Notes: generated by a model not told the origin, from the sequence alone. A stretch of 64,000 bases of DNA from Apium graveolens (GCF_009905375.1 NC_133650.1:175283565-175347564); one strand, 5' to 3'; shown: positions 43,380 through 55,618, counted from the first letter of the stretch. A program made the numbers and translations.

Positions 43380-43992
43380 TGTTAGATATATTTATGATGT
43401 CATATCTAATAATGATTTGTGTTTAGTTTTCAGATCTTGACTAACAGGACAAATCAGGACTTAACTGGAAATCAGTACTTATACTGAAGTCAGAACTTAA
43501 AATATCAGAACTTAAGTTATCAGAACTTAAGTTATCAGAAGATATTCATCAGGAGATAATATCAGGACTTAAGAAGACTTTCAGATAAGAAAGGCGGCTG
43601 ATTGAAGGGAAAGAAGATCAAGACTAAAACAAGAAGAGATATGCATGGAGAAGAATTCTATGAAGAATAGAAGACTTGGAGGAAAAGATAACTAATTGAT
43701 ATTTGTTAGGATACAGAATTATATTCGATATCAATTAGAGATTATCTTGTAACTGTGTGGTATATAAACACAGCATAGGGTTTACACTAGAAGTGTTATC
43801 ATTATCGAGAATATTATTCATTGTAACCCTAACAGCTCTCGAGATATTTGTTCATCACTGAGAGAGAACAGTTCCATTGCAATACTGTTTTATTAATAAG
43901 ATTATTCTTTGTTACATACGTGTGTTCTTAATTCGATTTGATTGTATTATACACTGTATTCAACCCCCTTCTACAGTGTGTGTGACCTAACA
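43380..43992 (+). repeat. 3' LTR of Sirevirus D
   Basis: Starts TGTTAGATATA right after the purine tract and ends GACCTAACA; 613 bases. TATATAAA box at 43761. The partner 5' LTR is not in the window. Confidence 0.82.
43445..43573 (+). repeat. 15-base-phased CAGAACTTAA array in D LTR
   Basis: CAGAACTTAA at 43491, 43506 and 43521, with degenerate CAGAAG at 43536, then CAGGAG at 43550 and CAGGACTTAA at 43564. The step is 15, 15, 15, 14, 14. Looser CAGGAC/CAGTAC copies lie upstream. The position in the LTR parallels the array of B. Confidence 0.85.
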
Positions 43993-46814
43993 GTGTTTAT
44001 TAGCGTCTTTATCAAGATACTTGTTTTATCTGGTTTTATGTGCGTTTACATGCATTATAAATATTTTCGGGGTTTTCTGTTAATTTAGGAATTATTTTGG
44101 TTTCTTAAAAATTAACAGACCGGGACCCCACCTGGACGTCAAAGCCCAAAAAATTCATATTTTCATTTTTATAAAATCATACATATTTCAAGTATCCATT
44201 ATTTTTGCATTGTTGGATTATTCATAATTTTTGGTGAATTTGGCATAAATTTTATAATTATTTGATTTAAAAATTATTCCCCATATTTATTATTTTTGGG
44301 CCTAATTATTTTAATTAAGGGATTAAAACACCCTTAATTGATTTTGGGGTAGTTATTTTTCTAAAAATATAAATAGCTGAAAAATTCATTTTATTATTAT
44401 TTTTATCAAAACAAATCAGAAAATAGAAAATAGATTTTTGGGGGTATAATTTGTTCTTGATCATATATCAAGTGATTCCAGGAGCTGTGATTGTTGGTTT
44501 TTTTAGCTTGAATAACCGAATTAGAGCTCTAATCGAGCCCTTCCTGTTGATATACTCCCCTCTATCCTTTGAATTGTTATCAAAAGGATTGGACACGGAG
44601 TTTAAGAAATATGTATAAAATAGTGAAAAAGAGAAAGAAAAGTGGGTGAAGTGGTGGGACCCATTGATTTTTAATATATAAAAGAGAGATAATGGGGAAA
44701 AAGTAGTGTGAACAGGAAGGAAAAGTGGGGGAAATAGGGGGACCCATTGATTATTTTTGGTAAGTTTTGAAATGTAAAGAAATGGATGGGACATCCCAGA
44801 AAGGAAAGTGTAAAGAAATGAAAAAGACAGAGGGAGTAAAAATCATCAACTGAGGTTAATTCATTTATAAATTCGATTTTTCTTGTTCTTCAACTTGAAA
44901 TTTGGGGTTTGATTTTTAAGTTGTTTTGAATGATTTAGATGTTATAGATAGTTTCCCCATGAGTTTTAGGATCGATCTACGTATAAATTATGATTGTTTG
45001 ATTCCTTGAATAGCTTAGTCGAGTTTTATTTTAATTTCATTTTTTTAGATCGATTTTCTGGATTACTGATAAGTTGGTGATGGATTTTGATTATGGTAAT
45101 AGATTCCATGAATTCTCGGCTTTAATTCGAGCTATAAATCGTCGAGTTTAGTGTAGAAACCGACGAGTTCATAATCACCGGAAAACGTTGAACGCTCGCC
45201 GGCGTTATTGGAGGTAGTGGCCGGATGCTGAGTTTGGCGACTGGTCTGTGATTATTAATGATATAGTCGTGTTTCTTGGCAATTATAATTTGGACTGAAA
45301 CCATGCGAAACTCGAGTAGTTTGATGTTGCCAGAAGTTCTCCCCGGTGGCCGGAATTACGCCGGATTCTGGGTTCATATGAACTCCGGCGGGTTATTCTT
45401 GAACAACCTGATGACCCGATTCCCCGACCCGTTTCCCTGAATTCAAAACCCGGTTTCGATCTGTTTTCCCCGAAAACTCAAACCCTGAAACTATTTTTGT
45501 ATTTTCTTTTTAAAATTTAATTCAAAATTCAATTTCTATTTTTAAAAATCATTTCTTTTATTTCTAAAATAAATTTAGTTAATTATTTTAATTAACTAAA
45601 TTATTTTAAATTCCAAAAATTATTTTCTTTTATTATTTGCAAAATTTCAATTTGATTTAATTACTCATAATTTATTTTAATTGATTATTTATAGATTTAA
45701 TTAATTGGTTAATTCATTTAATCAATTAATTTTATTTATAAATAGTTAAATAAAGTATAATTATTTATACTTAAGCCGAATAACTCCTAAAAGTTATTTT
45801 GAATTTTAAAATTATATTTAATTATTTAAAAATCAATTAATATCATTATTAATTGGTTGATTCATATTTTATTTAAAATAAATAGACTGTTTGTCCATTT
45901 AATACGAAACGAATAGGTCTAGACTCAGAAAATTTTTTCGCTTCCAATAAAAATATTTTCGAGGCCTAAATTCTTTTGTATCGAAAGTTCGTTTGTTTTG
46001 CGAGTCGTTCTGAGTTGGTAATAGATCGATAAATACTATTTTGAACCGATTTCAATTCTAAATGTATCGAGACCTATCTTTTCACGATCTGACTTATGTG
46101 TTACGTGAATTATGTGTTTACGTGTTATATGAATAACATGATTACATGTTATGTGATATGCATGCTATCTGTTTATAGTTTTAAAATGCCATGATTAGTT
46201 ATAAACAATCAGGTAGAAGTCAAGACGTATAGTTACGTCGATTGGGTTTCGTTTTGTTAATTGAAATAGTACTTTTGTTTATAGAATCGAGTAACACGGA
46301 GCGTAGTCAGGTTTTAGACAGAGTTGGTAGCCAGCAGTTATAAGCCGAGGTTATAGTGAAGAGTATTGAGCATATCAGGAAAGTTTTCTCCCCTATTCTA
46401 AATTCAGAATAGTAAATTACTTTATTTATTCTTATACCAGATGCAAGTATCCCTATCTTCACTTATTGTTCAAGTGATATTTATTTTGAACTCTATTATG
46501 CAAGTTTTCTATACTATTCTAATTTCAGAATAGTTTATCATTTTATATATATAAGGTTGTTTAAATTATAATCATGCAAGCATTTCTTCCCTATTCTAGG
46601 TTCAAAATAGCTAAACATTTAAAATTTCGCTTCAATTACTCTATACAGTGGAACTTTGAGATGAGATTAGCGAATAACTAATTGTTCTAGTTCTTTTGGC
46701 ATTTGTTGAGATTACTCCGGAACATGTGAAATGGGGAGTTATATTGTTAAGGATGTCGTTTGATTCGGCTCCTTTGATTAAAAATATTTTTATTGAAGTG
46801 AGCCCTTCAATGCA
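43993..46814. other. AT-rich LTR-like debris, no gene
   Basis: About 2.8 kb without a credible ORF. Some stretches (44100-44200; 46180-46400 with AAGCCGAGG and CAAGTTTTC words) resemble decayed chromovirus-type LTRs, but no ends or partner copy are visible. It contains a Stowaway-like MITE at 44555-44836. Confidence 0.45.
44555..44836. mobile_element. Stowaway-like MITE (Tc1/mariner)
   Basis: Starts CTCCCCTCTATCC and ends with the reverse complement of CTCCCTCTGTC, flanked by TA on both sides (44553-44554, 44837-44838). 282 bases, no coding capacity. The CTCCCTCNGT end is the known Stowaway signature and TA is its target duplication. It has a GGGACCCATTGAT internal repeat (near 44656 and 44739). 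Confidence 0.8.
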
Positions 46815-47053
46815 TATCAAAAATAGATAAGAGGACCAAAGACACGACCAGCATGGGCTATTTGATATTGAACCGAGGTAATGCAGGTCATGTAGAACTA
46901 TACTATTCTTGAATCAAATCTCATTTTCAATAGGACCGCTTCCAGAAAACCCCAATAAACACGGTCATATGCTTTACTCATGTCCACCTTGAGAGCCATC
47001 CAAGCTTGCTTCCCTGTAGATTTTCTTTTTATAAAATGCATCAACTCATGTGA
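46815..47053 (-). pseudogene. LINE ORF2, RT fragment (downstream part)
   Basis: Minus-strand translation gives HELMHFIKRKSTGKQAWMAL, KVDMSKAYDRVYWGFLEAVL and, after a stop, a GRVFGP block. DMSKAYDRV is the conserved RT motif with a catalytic Asp. It joins in frame to the fragment ending at 49611 (IAH followed by HELMHF) once the inserted element is removed. The YADD part of RT is missing. Confidence 0.85.
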
Positions 47054-48246
47054 TGTAATATCCCGTAATTTTTAGAATTAGATTAATAATTGAATAATAG
47101 AATAAAAGTATTAAAATTAGATAAGGACTAGGATTTAAAATTGAATTATACTAATGGGCCTAAAATTTGACTCAGATACTAATATGGATAACTTGTAGGT
47201 TAAGATATAGGGTTTGGTATCGTTATAAATACACCATATTTGTCTTCCTCATTTTTTATATAAAAATTCTTAGGGCTCTTCTCAGCAAAAATCAGCAGTC
47301 TTGTAAAATTCGTAGAAAATTCATCGTAAGTCGGAATTCAGTAATCCTAGACTTTTCGGAAAGCTCTTTTCGTTCTCTACAACTTTCGTGTTTCGTGTTT
47401 TCCAAGAAAATGTCGTTTAGAGGGTCAAAAAAGCTATATTCAGATCTGGTCAGGTTTTTGGGTAAGTACTTTTTGACTTACTTTTATTTTCGGAAAAGTT
47501 TTGATACTCTGATTTTCGAATTTCCTATATGGTATAAGAATTCTGTTTCGAACTATATAAGAATAAGATACGAGAATCTTTTGAAACCCAATCTCTACAT
47601 TTTTGAACCTGTTCGTAATTTACGTTATAGTTCCGGAACTAGCCTTAGATACCCTTAGTAGGCGCACAAGTGTGCAACTTTAGATACCTATTAAGGGCGC
47701 GTAATTATTGAACTTTAGATGCCGGCCACTGGAAAAGTGTGGTATATGAGAATAAGAATTAGATGCCGGCTACTGGCAAAGTGTGGCCGTAGATTAAGAG
47801 TGTGATATTTATAAGAATTATCGTTTCGTTATGTTTTACTCTGTTCTGATCTGTTATAAAAATCTGATCTCTTCTGTTTTAAATTCTGAATTTTAAAATA
47901 TAAAACTTTGGGTTGGATTTATTTTAAAAATTGTTTTTACAAAATTATTATCGTTTTGAGAAAATTTGTTTTATTAAAAACACCCATTGTTTTCCGGTTA
48001 AATAGTTAGTCAATTTGTACTTGCAGTGTTTTGTAGCTCACCCCTTTTATATTTCAGGTTTCGTATAAGATTCGAGTTGGAAACCATTGGAGTTCGAGGA
48101 CTTAGGATTGGAGTATATTAAATTTTGGGCTTCCGTTAGGTGCGCTTTTGTAATAGACACCTTTGTAATAGGTTTTTGTATTAGTAAATTGTATTTTATT
48201 TTAGTTTTAATTTAGAATTAATAGTCCAGAAGTGTGGGTTGTTACA
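47054..48246 (+). repeat. 5' LTR of miniature Tekay-like element
   Basis: 1193 bases. ORFs inside (for example 47167-47658) reappear in the second LTR and are not genes. It contains a GATGCCGGC(C/T)ACTGG(A/C)AAAGTGTG repeat at 47718 and 47762. Confidence 0.9.
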
Positions 48247-48248
48247 GT

Positions 48249-48260
48249 TGGTATCAGAGC
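48249..48260 (+). promoter_or_regulatory. primer binding site of miniature Tekay-like element
   Basis: TGGTATCAGAGC, two bases after the LTR. Confidence 0.9.
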
Positions 48261-48418
48261 AGGCTGTCCTTCGGAATGTGTTATGTATGGGACTAGCACA
48301 TTCCCTAGGATTCGATCTTGTGGACCATAGTTTGACCTTTGGTAGATCAAGGGGTAGATGTGTCACGAACTTTAGGATTGTTGTGAATTTGGGGACCAAA
48401 TTCTTTCTGAGGGTAGTA

Positions 48419-49610
48419 TGTAATATCCCGTAATTTTTAGAATTAGATTAATAATTGAATAATAGAATAAAAGTATTAAAATTAAATAAGCACTAGGATT
48501 TAAATTTGAATTAGACTAATGGGCCTAAAATTTGGATCAAATACTAATATGGATAACTTGTAGGTTAAGATATAGGGTTTGGTATCGTTATAAATACACC
48601 ATATTCGTCTTCCTCGTTTTTTATATAAAAATTCGTAGGGCTCTTCTCAGCAAAAATCAGCAGTCTTGTAAAATTCGTAGAAAACTCATCGTAAGTCGGA
48701 ATTCAGTGATCCTAGACTTTTCGGAAAGCTCTTTTCGTTCTCTGCAACTTTCGTGTTTCGTGTTTTCCAAGAAACATCGTTTAGAGGGTCAAAAAGGCTA
48801 TATTCAGATAAGGTCAGGTTTTGGGGTAAGTACTTTTTGACTTACTTTTATTTTCGGAAAAGTTTTGATACTCTGATTTTTGAATTTCGTATATGGTATA
48901 AGAATTCTGTTTCGAACTATATAAGAATAAGATACGAGAATCTTTTGAAACCCAATCTCTACGTTTTCGAACCTGTTCGTAATTTACGTTATAGTTCCGG
49001 AACTAGCCTTAGATACCCTTAGTAGGCGCACAAGTGTGCAACTTTAGATACCTATTAAGGGCGCGTAATTATTGAACTTTAGATGCCGGCCACTGGAAAA
49101 GTGTGCTATTTGAGAATAAGAATTAGATTCTGGCTACTGGCAAAGTGTGGCCGTAGATCAAGACTGTGGTATTTATAAGAATTATCGTTTCGTTATGTTT
49201 TACTCTGTTCTGATCTGTTATAAAAATATGCTCTCTTCTGTTTTAAATTCTGAATTTTAAAATATAAAACTTTGGGTTGGATTTATTTTAGAAATTGTTT
49301 TTACAAAATTATTATCGTTTTGAGAAAATTTATTTTATTAAAAACACTCATTGTTTTCCGGTTAAATAGTTAGTCAATTTGTACTTGCGGGGCTTTATAG
49401 CTCACCTCTTTTATATTTCAGGTTTCGTATAAGATTTGAGTTGGAAACCATTGGAGTTCGAGGACTTAGGATTGGAGTATATTAAATTTTGGGCTTCCGT
49501 TAGCTGCGCTTTTGTAATAGACACCTTTGTAATAGATTTCCGTATTAGTAAATTGTATTTTATTTTAATTTTAATTTAGAATTAATAGTCCGGAAGTACG
49601 GGCTGTTACA
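48419..49610 (+). repeat. 3' LTR of miniature Tekay-like element
   Basis: 1192 bases, colinear with 47054-48246. Confidence 0.9.
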
Positions 49611-51247
49611 TGTGCAATCATGATTTTAACTGTAATTAATCTACCAGGAATAAATGCGCTTTGGTTTTTAGAGATAATAGAGTTAATAATTTCCTTCAAT
49701 CGATTTGCCAATACCTTGGATATTACCTTGTAAATAACGTTGCACAATGAGATTAGCCTTATTTCTGACATAGAAACTGGATTTCTTTTCTTAGGTACCA
49801 AAGCTATATTTGTATGTATGAGATGTGAGTCGATAGCACCTGTGGCAAAGAAATTTCTAACTTCTACCACATCCTGGCCTATTATTTTCCAGTATTTCTG
49901 GTAGAATCCGGGTGTCATGCCGTCTGGGCCTGGGCTCTTGTCCGGATGCATGTGAAATAACGCACTCTTAACTTCTTTTTCAGTTACAGGACTTGGTAAA
50001 ATCTCATTCTGCTCTGCTGTTACTTTGTGGTCGATACAACAAATCACATCACTCCAGTCAGCATTTGTTGTTGTGAATAGATTAGAGAAATAATCTGTAA
50101 TGACCTCTCCCAACCCTGTGCTCCAGTCTACATCCTGTCCTGTACTGCTTTTCAAGTTTCTAATATGATTAGTAGCTCTTCTGGATTTCACCAAGGCATG
50201 AAAATACTTACCGTTTTGATCACCTTCCTTAAGTCATAGTTGCTTACATCTTTGCCTCCAAAATATTTCTTGCTGCGTGTAAATTTCTGACAATTGCTTC
50301 TGTTCACTTCTTAGCTTGAGTATTGATTCCTCGTCCCTTCTTCCTTTAAGAAGCCTTATCTTTCTCTTACATGCATGAATTCTTTTCTTGAAACTTCCCG
50401 TTATTTCACTACCCCATCTTGATAAAATTTCTGAGCATTCTTGGAGTTTCTCATAAAAGGACCTGCTCATACCACTACTCCACACTTCCTCCACAATCTT
50501 TTGACACATGGGTTCTCTCATCCATGCATTTTCAAATTTAAATTTCTTTTGCTGATACACTTTGCTAGCTTTGTGCAATTGCAGAAATATTGGACAATGA
50601 TCAAATGTAGAGACCTCGAGATTCAATAATTTAGCTTCTGGAAAAATATTTAAGAAACCGATAGAAACTAAGGCTCTATCTAGCCTTGCCTCGATCAAAC
50701 TAGAGGTCCCTGCTCCTCTTTCCCACGTGAATGGATAGCCAACTAGGTCGAGATCAGTAAGGTTGCAGTCTTGCAGCACTGCATTGAAGCCTTGTATCAA
50801 CCAATGCGGGTAAGGTCTTCCGCCTTTCTTATCAGACTGAGAGAGAACGTTATTCATATCTCATATGATACACCATGGGAGGGTATTGGTGCTTGAGAGT
50901 AAACGAATTAAATTCCAAGTTTCCTCTCTCTTACGCCTGTCAGGTTCCTGTATAGGCCTGTTAATCGAAACTCGTCCCCTTCTTTATTTTTTACAGCAGC
51001 ATCGATGTGATTTTTGTTGTAGGATTTAACTGTTACCTCATGTTTGTATCTCCATAGTAGGGCAATACCCCCACCTTGACCACCGGTTTCAACCACCATG
51101 CTCCCTTCAAAGCCAACACTTTGCTGAAACTTATTCACTGTTACCTTCTTGCATAAGGTTTCACTTATAAAAACATAATCTGGGCTCTTTTGGAGAATTA
51201 TCTCCTTAAGGAATTGAAAAGCCCATGGCAATTCCAGCTCAATATGC
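49611..51247 (-). pseudogene. LINE ORF2, endonuclease and upstream RT
   Basis: Minus strand. The endonuclease begins near 51247 with LSWNCHGL, shifts frame to FLKEIILQKSPDYVFISETL and GGQGGGIALLW, and continues after a stop as MNNVLSQSDKKGGRP, DLVGYPFTWERG, LIEARLDRAL and STFDHCPI. These are the conserved blocks of the L1 apurinic endonuclease. RT follows with HPDKSPGPDGM, LVPKKRNPVSMSEIRLISLCN and SAFIPGRLI, ending at the Tekay-like insertion. Several stops; inactive. Confidence 0.88.
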
Positions 51248-51448
51248 TCATGATGATTGGCGAGCACCCCTTTGAGTACTCGCCAAATATCGGTTTTTTG
51301 GCTAGGTTGAATCATTGATGTTATCTTCCATAATTCCATCTTCTAGGTCCATTATGACATCTTTGTTTAGGCCCATTGCACTACCATCAACAAGCCCATT
51401 ATCAGTACTTTTTTTCTTTGTTTCAATAACAGAGATATCTTTTTTATT

Positions 51449-52466
51449 TTAGTTATCTGGCCCAACACCCAAGTTTGTTGCGATCTTGTTACCAAATTGG
51501 TTTACCGCTTCTGAATTTAAATTCTGAATCTTATCAATCCCTGATTTCTCTCCATGCTGAGCTGCCTCCGAGAATTTATGAGACAATTGTGGATCGTGAT
51601 TGTTAGCAACTATCTCTCCTTCGCCACCGTGTTTCATCGTTGCTGGATTAGGGCCTTCAGTTACTCCTCCGTGTGGTAACCATTTAGCACCAATAGGCTT
51701 CACCTGGTTTTTGAAGGGTGCACGCATCCATGCACCATATGATTTTATTACTTCTCCTTTTGCAATATCAAACAGCTTGCTGCAGAATTTTTCAGAATGC
51801 CCTACAATGCCACAAATGAAACAAAACGTTGGAACATTTTCGTATTTAAAGTTAACCCAGAACCAATCATTCCCCTGCCATTTTCATCTTCATTCTTCGT
51901 TTCAAAGGTTTGTCAAGATGTATGCTCACTCTTATTCTCATGTAATCTCTCCACACTCCGTTGAAATTGTTAGGGCAACCATGAACGTACTTACCTATAT
52001 AGTTCCCTATACCATGGAGTATCTTCTCTGACATGTATCCAGCCCGTAAGTCGTGAACTTGCACCCATAACTCCATGGAATTTAGATCAACACATCTAGG
52101 ATTTTCCCCTTCCTTGAGCCTGTTCATAACTAATGCTCGCTTGTTGAAGGACCATTCCTTGAGCCTGTTCATAACTAATGCTCGCCTGTTGAAGGACCAG
52201 GGACACCCCTCCATAACTCTCTTCACATCTAATTCATTCATGGTATAACTGGAAGATATATAAATTCATATCTAGTTCCTTAAAAAAAACTTCCCTACCC
52301 GGCTTCCACAATGCTGCCAGCGTGTGTTGCATTGCCAAAAAATCGACCTTCCCTGTTCTTGAAATGCACTAATGTCTTCATGTACTCCTTCTATACACAT
52401 GCCTCCCTCCTCCTCTTCAAGAGAAATAGCAATCATACCTTGTATCAGAGAACTCGAACCCTCCAT
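51449..52466 (-). pseudogene. LINE ORF1 (DUF4283 and zinc knuckle)
   Basis: Minus strand from ATG 52466 (MEGSSSLIQGMIAISLEEEE), with a frameshift near 52300. The DUF4283-like block is VMEGCPWSFNRRALVMNRL, then LWVQVHDLRAGYMSEK and MRIRVSIHLDKPLKRRM. A CFICGIVGHSEKFC knuckle lies near 51800, in yet another frame. A 48-base tandem duplication (52115-52200) repeats the ALVMNRLKEWSFNKR segment. ORF1 binds LINE RNA; this copy is broken. Confidence 0.82.
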
Positions 52467-55373
52467 AACTGATTTATTTTTGAAAGAACAGAAGTAAAGC
52501 TATGATGAAGAAAGACTCGGACGTAAAAGGACAACGACGCAATAACCATGTCAGATGACAAGACCTTTTTCTAATCTTTGCACTCCTTAAAAATATAAGA
52601 TTTCACTAATTTTACAAGACCAGTGGTTTCACCCTTGGCTGCCCCGCTCCCTGGTTCTACCAATACCAGCAATGTTAAAGGGCATTCAAAGGCATATCGA
52701 AAGTATCTTCCACTTCCATCAAGATCTCATCTTCCATATCCTTACGACGATAGAAGGGAAACACCGTATTCCCAATTACGGGGAACCGCGTCCTTCTGAC
52801 AAGCCTTCCGTCCTGATCAAATGCAACAAGTCCAAAATGACAACCATCAAAAACACGATGAATAACCTGTCTTGTGCTTGACGTCTTATCAAAAGGAGGA
52901 TGCATCAACCATGGGATAGCTGCTGCAACGTCCTCAGGCAGCCCCCCTTCACACATGTGGATCACTTCAAACTCATCAGTTGTACCCTTCATCTGCATAT
53001 ACAATGCTTTTAGCTTCCTCAATGTAGGTTCTGGTGTATCAAAGCAATAATGAAATAAGACTATGATTCTCTTGCCAACAACTTGGGAAAACTGAACCTG
53101 TAGAGTTGAACAGAATAAGAATAGGAAAAAACCAGTTAGCTTGCTTTAAAAAAGTAGGAAAAAAAATAGAACAATTAAACAATCAAAGAATAGTAGGGGT
53201 GTTGATTCCATGTTGCTGGGCGTGTTCATAGTCATGTTCGTGTCGAGCTAAGTTGCTGAAGATAAGGGTAAATCTGAACAGTCAAACACAACACACAACA
53301 TAATTGAACCACAACATGTTAACCCTAACACGAATAATCTGGTACTCAACCCGCCAACCTTCACTTCTATAATAGTAGAACTCACTTTCATATTATATAT
53401 AATAAATTAATTCAGGGCCTGTAAGACTTATTTTGTTAATTTTAACTGAAAACACTTTTTTTACTCAATTACATCTGCGTGACCTTAGCCTGCAAATTGT
53501 CAGTAAAATTTGTGTCATGTTCAAAGGTCGTGCCAAGTAAACACCCCATTAGAGAGATATCATAATACACAATACAAATGATCTCGCCTGAAACCCATCG
53601 TGTAGTGAAAAGACTGCATCTCGATCCCAAAGCATCTCTGGCTTTAAATCCTTAACGTTTTCAACCTTTAATTTGGTAGGGCTGTGGCGAGTAAACGGGT
53701 ATGCTGGAACACCATGGAACATCATAATGTTGGCTCCAAACGGTTCAACATATTTTCCAAGAGGATCTATTATCACCAGCGAAGAAACAGGATCCAGCCC
53801 CCTAATGCATAGGGGAAGTTCGAAGATCCTCTGCAACTTTTTAATAGAATCTGTGTCCTTATATGGGACCGCCAACCAAGGCATTTCCTCAAATGTTTTC
53901 CAGAATGCATCTTCAGCAGTATTAGACGAGGTAGGAAGTAGGTAAACGAGCACAACCTCGAAGTTTACCTTTTTCTTAGACAACTCTTCATAGACCATTT
54001 TAAGTTTCCATGTGACGGATTTATTCATGATATCAGTATATAAAAGAAGGCCTACCACCTTATCTTCAAGTTTATGACCAGGTACCTGCCAAAAGAATCA
54101 GCAGTAGTAAGGGGATGCGTACATCATAATCAAAATAGTTTAGAAAATGCAAATGAGATAAATTTTACTGCAAAATAGATATATATCGAAGTTGTTAACA
54201 TTACCTGTTCCCCTTTGTTGGTGATCACATAATCGCTTTCTGGGGAGGACAGTAGTGTTTCCAGAGAACCACTGATTCTGGCAACATCATCCTCAGTATC
54301 AAGGCATTCTAACCTTTCCTTGGTAAAAGGATAACCTGCAGCTCCATACCTTTAAAACAAAGAGGAGGCATCGGATTCAAGAACCACACCTCTCGAGTCA
54401 ATGACATATGAGATGGGCCAAATATCCACGTCACTGTAGAAGGAGTTACAAAATTTTCTTTCCAGCCGCTTTCTGGATTTTAGATCTGAAAATGGGATGG
54501 CAGTCCATGGCATTGTGGAAAATCTTTCCTCAAAACGTTCATGAGGTGTAGAATATGTTAATGTTGACTCCCGTGTGTTTTGACAAGGTATAGCATTCCT
54601 AACTGCAACAAAAATGACCTCAAAACCTCCTTTTGGCTCTAACTTATTGTATATATCCACCAAGTCTGTTGTGTTGGAATTCCAGTTGTTGTATCCGTTT
54701 ACCAGTGACACAAAATGTAATACAATAATCTTTCCAGCAAGCTGCTTGTCTTTGACCTACAAAAGATTTGAAGAAATAATTAGCTAATAACATAGAACAT
54801 TTCTGAAAATTTCATTGAGAGACATAACTTATGGTGTCCGTTTATTGACCTGTAACTAAAGTGCATCTTACAAAGATGACATTTATGTGAATATGTTCTT
54901 GTAAACATAAGGGTGCTATGATTAATACCAGTCTATTATTGATGACTATTCGTAAAAAGAAATTTATTTTGCCAGAAAGAATACAGAACTTAAGTTATTT
55001 AGGCTACTAAAATGTCAAATAAATTCTTCATAGGAAAACTGTTGACCTAATTTAAATTAGCCAAATGAAAACACAATTTTATTTATAGTAGGTACATCTT
55101 TCTTAAAAAAAATTAGAATTCTCAATTAAACCAAAGCTTCTATCTTTCTTGTGGTATTTTCATACAAGACTTTATATCTACAAGAAAAAAAAATGAATTG
55201 ACCCAATGTCGTAGCTTTGGCAAAATAATTAAAAAATTGAATTCTTTCCTCTTCACTTACTTGTAGCAGATTGTAATGCTCCTAGAAAGGCATAAATATA
55301 TGGATGGAAGCCGGATATAATGATACCACAGATCTGAAAAAAGTAATAAATTTTAAAGATTTAACAACTAGAG

Positions 55374-55605
55374 TGTTGGACACGTCACATGACAGATAGA
55401 TGCCAGACAGATTTCAGCTAGCTAGTATTGTTATACATATAAGATTATATCAGTCACTTAGTTATTTTTTTTTCCCGCCTAATGGCTTGTATTTAAACAA
55501 CTCTCTTGTACAGTTTTACTCAATCAATACAATACACCTTTTATCATCTTTCTTTAACATTGCAGTTACATACAGTTATACATACAACAAATTATGAGTT
55601 TTACA
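55374..55605 (+). repeat. 5' LTR of copia E
   Basis: 232 bases. It contains a T-run near 55464 and a likely TATA-like TATTTAAAC near 55491. Confidence 0.93.
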
Positions 55606-55618
55606 TGGTATCAGAGCC
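55606..55618 (+). promoter_or_regulatory. primer binding site of copia E
   Basis: TGGTATCAGAGCC immediately after the LTR. Confidence 0.93.

Larger units (their letters stand above)
41447..43992 (+). mobile_element. Sirevirus D, right fragment with 3' LTR
   Basis: Continuation of D after B. The first about 120 bases are the second half of a local tandem duplication in D: TACCAGGAACC at 10396 and again at 41483, with the same following sequence. The rest holds the end of the accessory ORF, a polypurine tract (AAGTTGGGGAGAT) and the 3' LTR at 43380-43992. Confidence 0.8.
47054..49610 (+). mobile_element. miniature Tekay-like Ty3/gypsy derivative with 172-base interior
   Basis: Two LTRs (47054-48246 and 48419-49610) start TGTAATATCCCG and end GTTACA. 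Only 172 bases lie between them: a Met-tRNA primer site, a short leader, and a GGGGACCAAATTC...GAGGGTAGTA end like the polypurine region of Tekay/Del elements. There is no gag or pol. Flanks are TGTGA and TGTGC; the LINE reading frame shows TGTGC is ancestral, so the TSD has one mutation. LTRs differ by about 2-3% by eye. Confidence 0.88.
46815..52466 (-). mobile_element. L1-type LINE, minus strand, decayed and split
   Basis: Runs from ORF1 near 52466 down to an RT fragment at 46815. It is interrupted at 47053/49611 by a Tekay-like element and truncated inside RT, so the LINE 3' end and poly(A) are gone. ORF1 has a DUF4283-like domain and CCHC knuckle; ORF2 has apurinic endonuclease and RT. 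Multiple stops and frameshifts show it is inactive. Confidence 0.85.

Noticed and set aside
47167..47658. 163-codon ORF
   Set aside because: Lies within the LTR of the miniature Tekay-like element and reappears broken at 48532-49022; not a gene.
48249..48260. tRNA gene fragment (TGGTATCAGAGC sites)
   Set aside because: Only the 12-base primer complement is present at each site, always right after an LTR; no tRNA fold around it.
54352..54354. TAA removed by an extra intron in exon 2
   Set aside because: No donor/acceptor pair around it would keep the frame and the conserved AYPFT-type block; an in-frame stop is simpler.
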